A DNA stretch of 11,737 nucleotides, from contig JAPUFN010000095.1 of NCBI GenBank assembly GCA_027293665.1, positions 1 to 11,737 of the forward strand, written 5' to 3'. Position 1 is the first letter of the stretch. Every line of letters starts with the position of its first letter. This DNA comes from Gammaproteobacteria bacterium (GTDB lineage Bacteria > Pseudomonadota > Gammaproteobacteria > Pseudomonadales > Azotimanducaceae). Below, piece after piece: positions 1 to 7,157 of this stretch. The notes below the pieces were generated by a model. That model saw only the letters and a list, made by a program, of their open reading frames with translations. It made no database searches and was not told the DNA's origin. Position numbers and translations under genes: made by a program.

Positions 1-755
1 CTGAGGGCATCGATGTTATAGCTGTCGCGGGTTTTCTGGATGATCGGTTCGATCAGCGTGACGTCTCCGAGCAGGTAGCCCAGCCGTAAACCGGAGAGAC
101 TATAGCCTTTGCTGAATGAACGAAGAATCAACAAGTTGTCAAACGCACTGCTCAGGCGAGTGATGTCGTAGCGCAGCGCCGGATCGACGAAGTCGACATA
201 CGCCTCGTCAACGAGCAGAACCCCATTGAAGTCGTTGGCCAGCCGGCTGATGCGATCTGCATCGATCAGCGTGCCGGAAGGGGCGTGCGGATTGACGATA
301 CACGCAAGATTCGCACCCGCTTCGTTGAGCTGGTGAGCGAAGTCCCGCGGTATGTCCCAGGCATCATCCAGCGGTACGCTGACGATCTTGGCGCCCTGAA
401 TTGCGGCCAGTACTGAGTACAGCGAATAGCTTGGTTCGAGCATGCCGAAGGCGCTGCCCGCTTCCACGAAGGTCGTCAGCGCCAGGCGCAGGCCTTCGTC
501 ACCGCCGTGGGTGACGACGATGTTTGCCGGTTTTACTTCGTGCAAGCTGGCCAGGCGCTTGCGCAAGCGTTCTGCGGTGGGATTCGGGTAGGTTCGCAGA
601 GTATCGACGCGAATTTCATCCAGCGCCTTTTGCACAGCAGGGCTCGGCGGAAAGGGGTTTTCGTTGGTGTTGAGTTTGAGTACTGAATTGGCCTCGGGTT
701 GTTCTCCCGACTCGTAGCCGGCCATCTTCGCGATGATGTCTCGTTCGTACGTCAC
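1..755 (-). CDS. hisC: Histidinol-phosphate aminotransferase, partial (C-terminus beyond left edge)
   Basis: Fold-type I PLP aminotransferase of the HisC group, which transaminates imidazole-acetol phosphate with glutamate in histidine synthesis in the cytoplasm. Only about 251 codons are present; the family is usually about 350 residues, so roughly the last 100 are missing. Visible landmarks are the substrate-site segment LNTNENPFPPSP (about residues 28-39), NPHAPSG in place of the commoner NPNNPTG, the PLP-contacting stretch LVDEAYVDF (Asp183, Tyr186) and the Schiff-base lysine in RSFSKGYSLSGLRLGYL (Lys216). The start is GTG at 755-753: an in-frame stop lies three codons upstream (762-764), and the first in-frame ATG (725-723) would cut into the N-terminal segment that HisC proteins carry before LNTNENP. 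The GTG overlaps the stop of the upstream AI-2E gene by 4 bp (GTGA), so translation is probably coupled. No other his genes are visible. A related class II aminotransferase such as CobD is possible but less likely. Confidence 0.88.
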   Translation of the reverse strand, partial: MTYERDIIAKMAGYESGEQPEANSVLKLNTNENPFPPSPAVQKALDEIRVDTLRTYPNPTAERLRKRLASLHEVKPANIVVTHGGDEGLRLALTTFVEAGSAFGMLEPSYSLYSVLAAIQGAKIVSVPLDDAWDIPRDFAHQLNEAGANLACIVNPHAPSGTLIDADRISRLANDFNGVLLVDEAYVDFVDPALRYDITRLSSAFDNLLILRSFSKGYSLSGLRLGYLLGDVTLIEPIIQKTRDSYNIDAL

Positions 756-1861
756 GTTCGGTCAGTCGCCTCGCTGGCATTAGGTGCAGGTGATTGCGCT
801 GCAACCGCCGGTTCGCCTGCACCCCGCGCGCGCTTGAGCAGGCCCTTTGGATCATCGGCGGGGCCCAGCAGGTGGGCGATCCAGGCGCTTGCTGGATTTG
901 CCTCCAAGGCTATCTTGGCGGTCATCGTCAACGGAACGGACAGTAACATGCCTACAGGACCAAGCAACCAGCCCCACACCACGAGGGAGACAAACACCAC
1001 CAGCGTGGAAAGCCCGAGGCTGCGGCCCATGAACCTCGGCTCGATGAAACTACCCATAACGATATTGATTGCCACGTAAGTCGCGGTCGCGATGAGTGCG
1101 GCTCCCGGGCCGAGTTGGACGAGGGCCAGCAGGACGGCAGGGACGGCGGCAATGATCGAGCCGATGGTTGGAATGTAATTGAGCAGGAACGCAAGCAGTC
1201 CCCACAGCACCGGGAAGTCCACGCCGAGGATTGTAAGAACGATAGTGATGATCAGCCCCGTCAACAGGCTGACCGTGGTCTTGATGCCGATGTAGCGGTT
1301 GACGTTATCGGCGAACTGAACGAAGTACGGCATGTCCCGCTCCGGATCGGCCAGCACTTCATTGAGCTTGCGCGGAAAGCTCGACGCCTCTGCAAGGATG
1401 AATATCACGGTAAGGAGTATGAGGAAGCCGTTGCTGAGTACGCCGCCGAGGCTGCGCAGGGTATTGCCAGCCATGACCAGGGCGGTGGTGGGGTCGAAGT
1501 AAGACAGCAGAATATCGGTAGAGAGCTCTATACCGATGCTGTTGAGCCACCCGACGAGTTCGATGACAACAACAGTGATTCGTTCCTGGTAAAACGGCAG
1601 GCGTTGAGTAAACGCGCTGCCGGACTGAGCGATCAGGGCCGCGATGCCGAACAGGACAGCGACGATTCCGAGCATGACGATGAAGATCGCAAGTGCTGAA
1701 GGTACCCGGCGCTTTTCCAGCCAGAAGACGGGTGTCGCTGCGATTGTCGCAATAAAAGCGGCAAGCAGGAACGGCACCATTAGATCTTCGGCGGCTTTGA
1801 TGCCGGCGGCGATGATCGTCACAGTGGCAATCAGGATCAACGCTCTGCTAGAAGAACCCAT
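752..1861 (-). CDS. AI-2E family (PerM/TqsA-like) inner-membrane transporter
   Basis: A 369-aa polytopic inner-membrane protein of the AI-2E/PerM family (UPF0118). Some members export autoinducer-2 (TqsA) and others have been linked to Na+/H+ exchange, so the substrate here is unknown. Hydrophobic segments lie near residues 5-22, 28-46, 54-78, 142-158, 193-213, 217-265 and 283-316, with a soluble loop at about 80-140. Family hallmarks are LLNYIPTIGS (226-235) and GSFIEPRFMGRSLGLS (270-285), followed by GPVGMLLSVPL. The last 40 residues are a low-complexity, Ala/Pro-rich cytoplasmic tail. The ATG at 1861 is the only reasonable start, because an in-frame TAG sits two codons upstream. It lies 28 bp after the Nit amidase gene with no terminator between, and its stop overlaps the hisC start. 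No clear Shine-Dalgarno sequence is visible. Confidence 0.9.
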   Translation of the reverse strand: MGSSSRALILIATVTIIAAGIKAAEDLMVPFLLAAFIATIAATPVFWLEKRRVPSALAIFIVMLGIVAVLFGIAALIAQSGSAFTQRLPFYQERITVVVIELVGWLNSIGIELSTDILLSYFDPTTALVMAGNTLRSLGGVLSNGFLILLTVIFILAEASSFPRKLNEVLADPERDMPYFVQFADNVNRYIGIKTTVSLLTGLIITIVLTILGVDFPVLWGLLAFLLNYIPTIGSIIAAVPAVLLALVQLGPGAALIATATYVAINIVMGSFIEPRFMGRSLGLSTLVVFVSLVVWGWLLGPVGMLLSVPLTMTAKIALEANPASAWIAHLLGPADDPKGLLKRARGAGEPAVAAQSPAPNASEATDRT

Positions 1862-1889
1862 CAGCTAGTCCGCAATGAACGAAGAACGA

Positions 1890-2735
1890 CTATATTAAGG
1901 AACGGCGGTGCTGGAGACTAGGCAACTCGGTTCTGACTTTGTGCACCCGGTCCGGATCGATCTGCGCGAGTAACACAGCTTCCTCATCCCCGGCTTCGGC
2001 AATGATTTCGCCCCAGGGGTCTGCGACGAGGGAATGGCCATACGAATGTCGCCTGCCGTGGTGATTGCCGTATTGTGCGGGGGCAAACACGTAGCACTGG
2101 GATTCGATCGCCCTGGCGCGCAGCAATGCATGCCAGTGCGCAGCGCCAGTCGTTGCGGTGAACGCGGAGGGCACGGTGAGAGCCGTGGCACCCATGTCCA
2201 CGAGCTTCTGGTAAAGGTAGGGAAAACGCACGTCGTAACAGATCGACAGACCGAGCGTGCCCAGGGGTGTCTGCGTGACAACTGCCTCGGAGCCTGCAAG
2301 GGTGCGTTTGGATTCCTGCAGTGAAGTCCCGTCAGCGAGTTCGACGTCAAACAGATGCATTTTTCGATAGCGTGCGGCTATCGCCCCATGGTGGTCGAGG
2401 TGGATGCAGGTGTTGTAACTGCGTTCCGGGTCGTGGCTTGCTTCGTGAAAGCCGCCCAGTATCAGATGTATGGCGTGAGTACGGGCGAGTTCCCGGCACT
2501 GTTCGAGTATCGGCCCTCCCGGTTGTTCGTCGTCAATCGCCTCCGCCGCCGCGGGTAGTGATTCAAGAATCAGGCGTTTTTCCCGATCGGGACCGATGAA
2601 GGCGAACGCTTCAGGTAAAAAAACCATCTCCGCGCCTTGGTCCGCGGCGCTGGCGACCAGGCGCGCAGTCGTTGCCATGTTCGCAGCAACATCCGGCGTT
2701 GCACACAATTGAATGAGGGCGATATTTGTGGTCAT
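1890..2735 (-). CDS. Nitrilase-superfamily amidase, Nit1/Nit2-like (probable deaminated glutathione amidase)
   Basis: A 281-aa carbon-nitrogen hydrolase with the complete Glu-Lys-Cys catalytic triad: Glu42 in FLPEAF, Lys125 in RKMHLFDV and Cys166 in SICYDVRFP. The K-MHLFDVE and CYDVRFP contexts are those of the Nit branch of the superfamily. Known members (mammalian Nit1, E. coli YbeM) hydrolyse deaminated glutathione, formed when transaminases act on glutathione by mistake. The specific substrate is inferred; omega-amidase or another amidase role cannot be excluded. The protein is full length for the family and cytoplasmic, with no signal peptide. The start is ATG at 2735 (MTTNIALIQL), where the beta strand opening the fold begins, with a weak GGTG about 8 nt upstream. 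It follows rhlB after 51 bp and precedes the AI-2E gene. Two transaminase genes occur in the same run, which fits a metabolite-repair role. Confidence 0.88.
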   Translation of the reverse strand: MTTNIALIQLCATPDVAANMATTARLVASAADQGAEMVFLPEAFAFIGPDREKRLILESLPAAAEAIDDEQPGGPILEQCRELARTHAIHLILGGFHEASHDPERSYNTCIHLDHHGAIAARYRKMHLFDVELADGTSLQESKRTLAGSEAVVTQTPLGTLGLSICYDVRFPYLYQKLVDMGATALTVPSAFTATTGAAHWHALLRARAIESQCYVFAPAQYGNHHGRRHSYGHSLVADPWGEIIAEAGDEEAVLLAQIDPDRVHKVRTELPSLQHRRSLI

Positions 2736-2769
2736 GCTACACCGGCGTTCCAGTACTCGCGTTCAGGTC

Positions 2770-2788
2770 AAATGGATTGAAATGGATT
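2770..2788. repeat. Short direct repeat AAATGGATT x2 in the rhlB-nit gap
   Basis: AAATGGATT occurs at 2770-2778 and again at 2780-2788 (10-bp spacing, about one helical turn). The second copy overlaps the rhlB stop codon. Two face-to-face 9-mers one turn apart could be a binding site, but the A/T-rich repeat is short enough to be chance. No regulator can be assigned. Confidence 0.4.
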
Positions 2789-3977
2789 AAATAGTTGGTT
2801 GCGTGCAGACGACTTTGTTGCCGATGAACTCTTCGATAGCAGGCAGATTGAAGGCGTCGTCCTCGGAGACGAAACTGATGCTGATGCCTTCGGCACCTGC
2901 GCGACCGGTTCTGCCTATGCGATGAACGTAGTCTTCCGGATCTTCAGGCAAGTCGAAGTTTACCACGTGACTGACCCCTTCGACGTGGATTCCCCGGCCG
3001 GCAACATCGGTTGCCACAACGTAGGGAATGTCACCCTCCTTGAAGCGAGTGAGAGTAGACAAACGCTTACGCTGCGGCACGTCTCCAGCCAGAGCTTCAC
3101 AACGGATGTTCCGAGCGTTGAGAAACTTCTGTAATTGATGAGTCTGATCGCGCCGATTCGTGAAGATGAGCACGCGTGGAGGCTTTTCCTTTTCCAGGAA
3201 ATCCGCGAGTAGTTGTGACTTCCGGTCTGCGCTCACCAGCCAGAAACGCTGGTCAACCGTCTCAACAGCGATTGTCTCCGGCGTAATCACAACGTGTTCG
3301 GGTTCCAGGGTCCAGGATTTCGCCAGCCGCATCACCGCATCGTTGAAGGTTGCGCTGAAAAACAGGGTCTGCCGGGAACGTTTGTGCGGTGTCTGATAGA
3401 CGATGCGGCGCACGTCCGGAATAAAGCCCATGTCGAGCATCCGGTCGGCCTCATCGATCACGAGGACCTCGACTTCCCGCAGGTTTATTTTTCGGCGGTT
3501 CATGAAATCGAGCAAGCGACCGGGAGTGGCAACCAGCAGATGTAGCGTCTCGCGTTGTATGCGATCGAGTTGCTTCTGGAAGTCCATGCCACCGACCACG
3601 CACTGCACACCAATGTCCAGGTATTTAGCTAGATCGTTGGCATCGCTTTCTATCTGCAGTGCAAGCTCGCGGGTTGGCGCGAGGATCAACGAGCGTGGTG
3701 TGCCGCTGGCGCGGGGCTTTGTGTCGGGTTCTTCCCACAAACGAGTCAGAATGGTGACGAGAAATGCCGCCGTTTTGCCGGTCCCCGTCTGCGCCTGGCC
3801 TGTGACGTCATAGTCTGCGAGGCTCACCGGTAGCACGGTGCTCTGAATCGGCGTGCAGTAGGGGAACTCCAGATCGGCGATCGCGTGCAGGAGCGGATCC
3901 GGCAACGAGAAATCATGAAACCGACTTTTCTCGGGGTCGACGGGTACAGCAAAATCAGACGGTTGCCAATTACTCAA
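2787..3977 (-). CDS. rhlB: DEAD-box ATP-dependent RNA helicase, RhlB-like
   Basis: A 396-aa RNA helicase with all DEAD-box motifs: Q motif (Phe20 to TPIQ 42-45), Walker A AQTGTGKT (62-69), PTREL (101-105), TPGR (151-154), DEAD (175-178), SAT (208-210), IFTNRR (271-276), ATDVAGRG (322-329) and HRIGRTGR (352-359). The lead-in to motif I (LPVSLADYDVTGQAQTGTGK) and the ending FNLPAIEEFIG match RhlB, the RNase E degradosome helicase, better than DbpA, SrmB or RhlE. The protein stops about 6 residues after VVCTQ, so it lacks the Arg-rich C-terminal extension of E. coli RhlB (421 aa). The start is TTG at 3977-3975: the sequence reads TTGAGTAATTGG, and no ATG or GTG lies between it and the Q motif. 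The TTG overlaps the aminotransferase stop by 4 bp (TTGA), which supports coupled translation. Confidence 0.9.
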   Translation of the reverse strand: MSNWQPSDFAVPVDPEKSRFHDFSLPDPLLHAIADLEFPYCTPIQSTVLPVSLADYDVTGQAQTGTGKTAAFLVTILTRLWEEPDTKPRASGTPRSLILAPTRELALQIESDANDLAKYLDIGVQCVVGGMDFQKQLDRIQRETLHLLVATPGRLLDFMNRRKINLREVEVLVIDEADRMLDMGFIPDVRRIVYQTPHKRSRQTLFFSATFNDAVMRLAKSWTLEPEHVVITPETIAVETVDQRFWLVSADRKSQLLADFLEKEKPPRVLIFTNRRDQTHQLQKFLNARNIRCEALAGDVPQRKRLSTLTRFKEGDIPYVVATDVAGRGIHVEGVSHVVNFDLPEDPEDYVHRIGRTGRAGAEGISISFVSEDDAFNLPAIEEFIGNKVVCTQPTI

Positions 3978-5263
3978 AGCGTTGCCCGCCGTTCGATTTC
4001 ATCATTCACACTGGCCAGTTTCAGACACACGACAAATATCTCCATTGCAGTTTTAAGATCAGTAAGTGAGGCAAAGGTTGGCGCGATCCGCAGATTGCGA
4101 TCTTCCGGATCTGCCCCGTAGGGAAATGTTGCGCCGGGCGGGGTAAGCGCCAATCCGACTTCGCCTGCCAACTTGCCCACGACCCGCGCAAGCCCGGGGC
4201 GGGTATCGAGAGAAACGAAATAGCCACCTTCGGGCTGGGTCCAGCGGGCGATGTCGAGCTCGGCCAGAGACGCGGCGAGTATTTCCTGCACGAGTTGAAA
4301 TTTTGGCCTGAGTAGCTGCGCGTGCTGCGCCATGTGCGCTACAACCCGGCCGCGGAGGAATCTCGCGTGGCGCAGCTGATTGACTTTGTCGGGTCCGATA
4401 CTCGTAATGCTCAGTCGCTTTTCGATGTTCGCAAGGACCCGCTCGCTGGCTGCGACGAAGCCAAGACCACCACTCGCGTAGGTGATTTTGGAGGTCGATG
4501 CGAAGTGCACAATGTGATCGGCGGTGCCTGCCTGCCGGGCCAGCGGCATGATGCGTGTCAGCTCTCGAGGTGAACGGCCAATGTCGTGCACCGCGTAGGC
4601 GTTGTCCCAGAAAACGACGAAATCGTCAGCTGCAGCAGTTTTCGGCAGCATGGCCATGGCTGCGACGACAGCCTCGCTGTACGTGCAACCGGTCGGGTTG
4701 GAAAATTTTGGCACACACCAGATGCCTTTGATGCTTGCGTCATTACTGACAAGTTGCTCGACGACGGCCATATCGGGGCCGTCCTGCGTTATGGGTACGT
4801 TGACCATCTCCAGATTGAGATTTTCGCTCAGCGTGAAATGTCGGTCGTAGCCGGGTACCGGAGTTACAATTTTTGGCGTGGGGCTGTTACTCCAGGCTCG
4901 GTCGTCACCCCACAGTCCCGAGTTTCTAGCCAGCTGCGTGGTCAGATACATCAGATTGAGACTCGAATTGCCCCAACAGATGATTTCTGCGGCAGCTACG
5001 TCCAGAATCTCCGCGCCAAGTTCGCGAGCTTCCTCGAGACCGCGAAGTTGTCCGTAGTTACGGGCGTCCGAGCCATCGGCAGCGATGTAGCTGCCATCGA
5101 TGGTGCTCTCCAGTCCAGCGCTCAAGTCGAGCTGATCTGCTGCAGGCTTGCCTCGTGTCAGGTCCAGAGACAGCTTATTCGCCTTCTGCAGATCCAACTC
5201 TCGAGCAAGCGATTGCTGCATGTCTGCAAGCGCGTCCAGGTGCAGTTCCGTGATCTTGCTCAT
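3974..5263 (-). CDS. Class I PLP aminotransferase, probable aspartate aminotransferase (PF12897-type)
   Basis: A 429-aa fold-type I PLP enzyme. The N-terminal stretch LSLDLTRGKPAADQLDLS (31-48) and RNYGQLRGLEEAREL mark the distinct aspartate-aminotransferase subgroup known from actinobacteria such as Corynebacterium (Pfam Asp_aminotransf, formerly grouped with MocR C-domains), not the AspC type. Visible active-site elements are NPTG (189-192), Asp220 and Tyr223 of FWDNAYAVHD, the Schiff-base lysine in FASTSKITYASGG (Lys259) and the carboxylate-binding Arg in DRNLRIAPTF near the C-terminus. It has no winged-helix domain, so it is a plain enzyme and not a MocR/GntR regulator. The likely reaction is oxaloacetate plus glutamate to aspartate plus 2-oxoglutarate; the substrate is inferred from the family. 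The ATG at 5263 overlaps the argC stop (ATGA, 4 bp) and its own stop overlaps the rhlB start. Confidence 0.88.
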   Translation of the reverse strand: MSKITELHLDALADMQQSLARELDLQKANKLSLDLTRGKPAADQLDLSAGLESTIDGSYIAADGSDARNYGQLRGLEEARELGAEILDVAAAEIICWGNSSLNLMYLTTQLARNSGLWGDDRAWSNSPTPKIVTPVPGYDRHFTLSENLNLEMVNVPITQDGPDMAVVEQLVSNDASIKGIWCVPKFSNPTGCTYSEAVVAAMAMLPKTAAADDFVVFWDNAYAVHDIGRSPRELTRIMPLARQAGTADHIVHFASTSKITYASGGLGFVAASERVLANIEKRLSITSIGPDKVNQLRHARFLRGRVVAHMAQHAQLLRPKFQLVQEILAASLAELDIARWTQPEGGYFVSLDTRPGLARVVGKLAGEVGLALTPPGATFPYGADPEDRNLRIAPTFASLTDLKTAMEIFVVCLKLASVNDEIERRATL

Positions 5264-6207
5264 GGCTGCAAGCCGACACTTTCTTCGACTCCCAGCATGA
5301 TATTAAGATTCTGTACCGCACTGCCGGCAGCACCCTTACCCAGGTTGTCGTAGCGGGCAACTAAAAGCACGTGCTCTTCGTGACCGAACAGCATCAGCTG
5401 CAGTCGATTGGAATTGTTGCACTGGGTTGTTGACAGGAATCCTTCATCGAGAATCGCGTTGCAGTTCAGCGGCAGTACGTCGACGAATTTCTCTCCTGCA
5501 TAGCGTTCGCTTAGAACTTCATGCAACGCTGCAAGATCGGTGTGCTCGCGCAGCTGTGAAAAGAAAAGCGGAACTTCGATCAACATCCCTCGATAGTAGT
5601 TACCGACGACCGGGCTGAATAAAGGTGCAGCCGCAGTCCCGGAATAGTGGTGCATTTCCGGGACGTGTTTGTGGTGCAGGCCCAGTGCGTAGGGTCTCGT
5701 GTTACAAGCTTCCGCCTGCGGTGCTGCGAAACTGGAATACTTTTCGATCAACGCCTTGCCACCACCGGAATAACCGGAAATGCCAAAGACACTCAGTGGT
5801 ACCTGAGCATCCAGGAGACCTGCATCGATGAGAGGTCTGACGAGGAGAATGAAGCCTTGCGGATAGCACCCTGGGTTGGACACCCTTGGTGCCCGGGTGA
5901 TCGCGTCACGCTGTTGCGGTTGCAGCTCAGGCAATCCGTAGGTCCAGCCCGGCTCAATCCGGTGAGCTGTGCTTGCATCAAGAATTCGGCAGTCATCGCC
6001 GGCGATTACCACTGCTTCGCGAGCTGCCGCGTCCGGCAGGCAGAGAATGACTACATCGGCCGCCGCCATGAGTTGCGTGCGTGCGGCGGCGTCTTTGCGG
6101 TCGCTGTCGGCTATCTCCAACAGCTCGATGTCAGCACGTGCGCGCAGGCGCTCGCTGATCTCGAGTCCGGTGGTTCCGGCTTGTCCGTCGATGAATATTC
6201 TGGCCAC
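5260..6207 (-). CDS. argC: N-acetyl-gamma-glutamyl-phosphate reductase, type 2
   Basis: Reduces N-acetylglutamyl-5-phosphate with NADPH to the semialdehyde, the third step of arginine synthesis. The protein is about 315 aa, the length of the short (type 2) ArgC class rather than the E. coli type. It shows the nucleotide-binding start FIDGQAGTTGLEI, the catalytic cysteine in SNPGCYPQGF (Cys114 from the chosen start), GISGYSGGGK and HKHVPEMHHY. I chose GTG at 6207-6205 because it gives MARIFIDGQAGTTGL, which matches where type-2 ArgC proteins begin. An upstream TTG at 6228-6226 is in frame and would add seven residues (LRIEPDQ). The candidate promoter at 6241-6249 would leave that TTG only about 6 nt of leader, which also favours the GTG. 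The stop overlaps the aminotransferase ATG. No other arg gene is in view. Confidence 0.9.
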   Translation of the reverse strand: MARIFIDGQAGTTGLEISERLRARADIELLEIADSDRKDAAARTQLMAAADVVILCLPDAAAREAVVIAGDDCRILDASTAHRIEPGWTYGLPELQPQQRDAITRAPRVSNPGCYPQGFILLVRPLIDAGLLDAQVPLSVFGISGYSGGGKALIEKYSSFAAPQAEACNTRPYALGLHHKHVPEMHHYSGTAAAPLFSPVVGNYYRGMLIEVPLFFSQLREHTDLAALHEVLSERYAGEKFVDVLPLNCNAILDEGFLSTTQCNNSNRLQLMLFGHEEHVLLVARYDNLGKGAAGSAVQNLNIMLGVEESVGLQP

Positions 6208-6240
6208 CTGGTCAGGCTCGATTCTCAAAAATGGCGCGAG

Positions 6241-6249
6241 ATGATACCA
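6241..6249 (-). promoter_or_regulatory. Candidate extended -10 promoter for argC
   Basis: Read on the minus strand this is TGGTATCAT, matching the extended -10 form TGnTATAAT at 7 of 8 defined positions. I find no good -35 at 16-18 bp, which is usual for extended -10 promoters. The expected transcription start is near 6234, giving a leader of about 27 nt to the GTG at 6207. It lies in the 53-bp gap after the membrane-protein gene, which has no visible terminator, so argC may be read both from here and from upstream. Confidence 0.35.
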
Positions 6250-6260
6250 GCCGAACGCGG

Positions 6261-7157
6261 TCAGCGCAGTTGATTCAGTACGGTTGCATCTCGCGTGAGC
6301 CAGCGCAGGAACGAGCGTAACGACCAGAATGCCAGCAGCAGAGAGCCGATCGGCAATACGAGCGTCTGGACCAGGAAAACCGCCATCAGATTGATCAGTT
6401 CAGTGATCGAAGCTTCAACTTTGTGCTTGAGTGCTGAGAGTTGCGATTCGATGTCCAGTGCCTGGCGGCCGGTGTCAATGATCGCCTCGAAGCGCTCCAG
6501 TACTGATGATTGCGTCGCCTGCGCAGTCGGGATGTCGCTCGCAGAGGATTGCAGCCCATCGAGCTCCTGAGTCGCCTGTGAGAGTACGCTCATCGCCTGC
6601 TGCTGGCGCTCGACCAGGAGCCACTGGTCTACCTGGCCCACCACGAGTATCACGATGGTGAACAAAAACCGGGCAAAGATGAGCAATGCGGTGGCGCGCA
6701 GCAGCCACAGCCGGCCGGGCAGGTTTCCCGGCAGCCAGATTGCCAGCAGGTAGATGGCTCCGGCGGCCGTTAGCGTGCCATTAATGAAGTTGTTGGCGAA
6801 CACCTCACTGAGCAGTAACTGGGTGGCGAGAGACGCAGATGCGGCGAGCGCCAGCCAGGAAAATCTCTCGATGAGGTCGTTCAGCGGATCGAGAATTTCC
6901 CCCGCGGCGATTGTGATGCCGATGCCCACTGGTTGGATGGCAATTTCTGTTCCCTGAGCCACGGATATGACGCCATTGAGCCCGCGGGCGATGGCTGCTG
7001 TCACGAGTGCACGTTGCAGCGTTGCCTGCAGTCGTGGCTCGGCCGCCTGCTCGAGTGACCCCGACCAGGACAGGCCGACGCAAATCAGTATCAGTGTGGT
7101 CGCGGCGAGCCGTCTAGCGATGGCGGGGGAACGTTCGGATTCGTTGGATTCAGGCAA
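6261..7157 (-). CDS. Uncharacterised integral membrane protein
   Basis: A 298-aa protein I cannot assign to a known family. Hydrophobic segments are near residues 15-31 (signal anchor), 100-118 (weaker), 125-143, 151-173 and 254-280. A polar, Gln/Ser-rich, helix-prone region lies between them (about 175-250), where VERQQQAMSVLSQATQELD and IESQLSALKHKVEASI look capable of coiled coil. The C-terminus is basic (RSFLRWLTRD). The layout suggests a membrane protein with a helical soluble domain, but no catalytic or transporter motif is visible. The start is TTG at 7157-7155; there is no in-frame ATG or GTG close by, and the purine run AGAAAGAGAA lies about 5 nt upstream as a ribosome site. It overlaps the 203-aa gene upstream by 8 bp, so the two are almost certainly co-translated and probably work together. 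Confidence 0.75.
   Translation of the reverse strand: MPESNESERSPAIARRLAATTLILICVGLSWSGSLEQAAEPRLQATLQRALVTAAIARGLNGVISVAQGTEIAIQPVGIGITIAAGEILDPLNDLIERFSWLALAASASLATQLLLSEVFANNFINGTLTAAGAIYLLAIWLPGNLPGRLWLLRATALLIFARFLFTIVILVVGQVDQWLLVERQQQAMSVLSQATQELDGLQSSASDIPTAQATQSSVLERFEAIIDTGRQALDIESQLSALKHKVEASITELINLMAVFLVQTLVLPIGSLLLAFWSLRSFLRWLTRDATVLNQLR

Noticed and set aside
1115..1699. Plus-strand open frame of 194 codons
   Set aside because: Antisense to the AI-2E transporter gene; very polar, low-complexity product with no motif, typical of a frame opened by GC-rich codon bias.
4586..5353. Plus-strand open frame of 255 codons
   Set aside because: Lies opposite the aminotransferase and the end of argC, both clearly conserved; no recognisable domain and no ribosome site.
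5647..6273. Plus-strand open frame of 208 codons
   Set aside because: Antisense to argC with no family resemblance.
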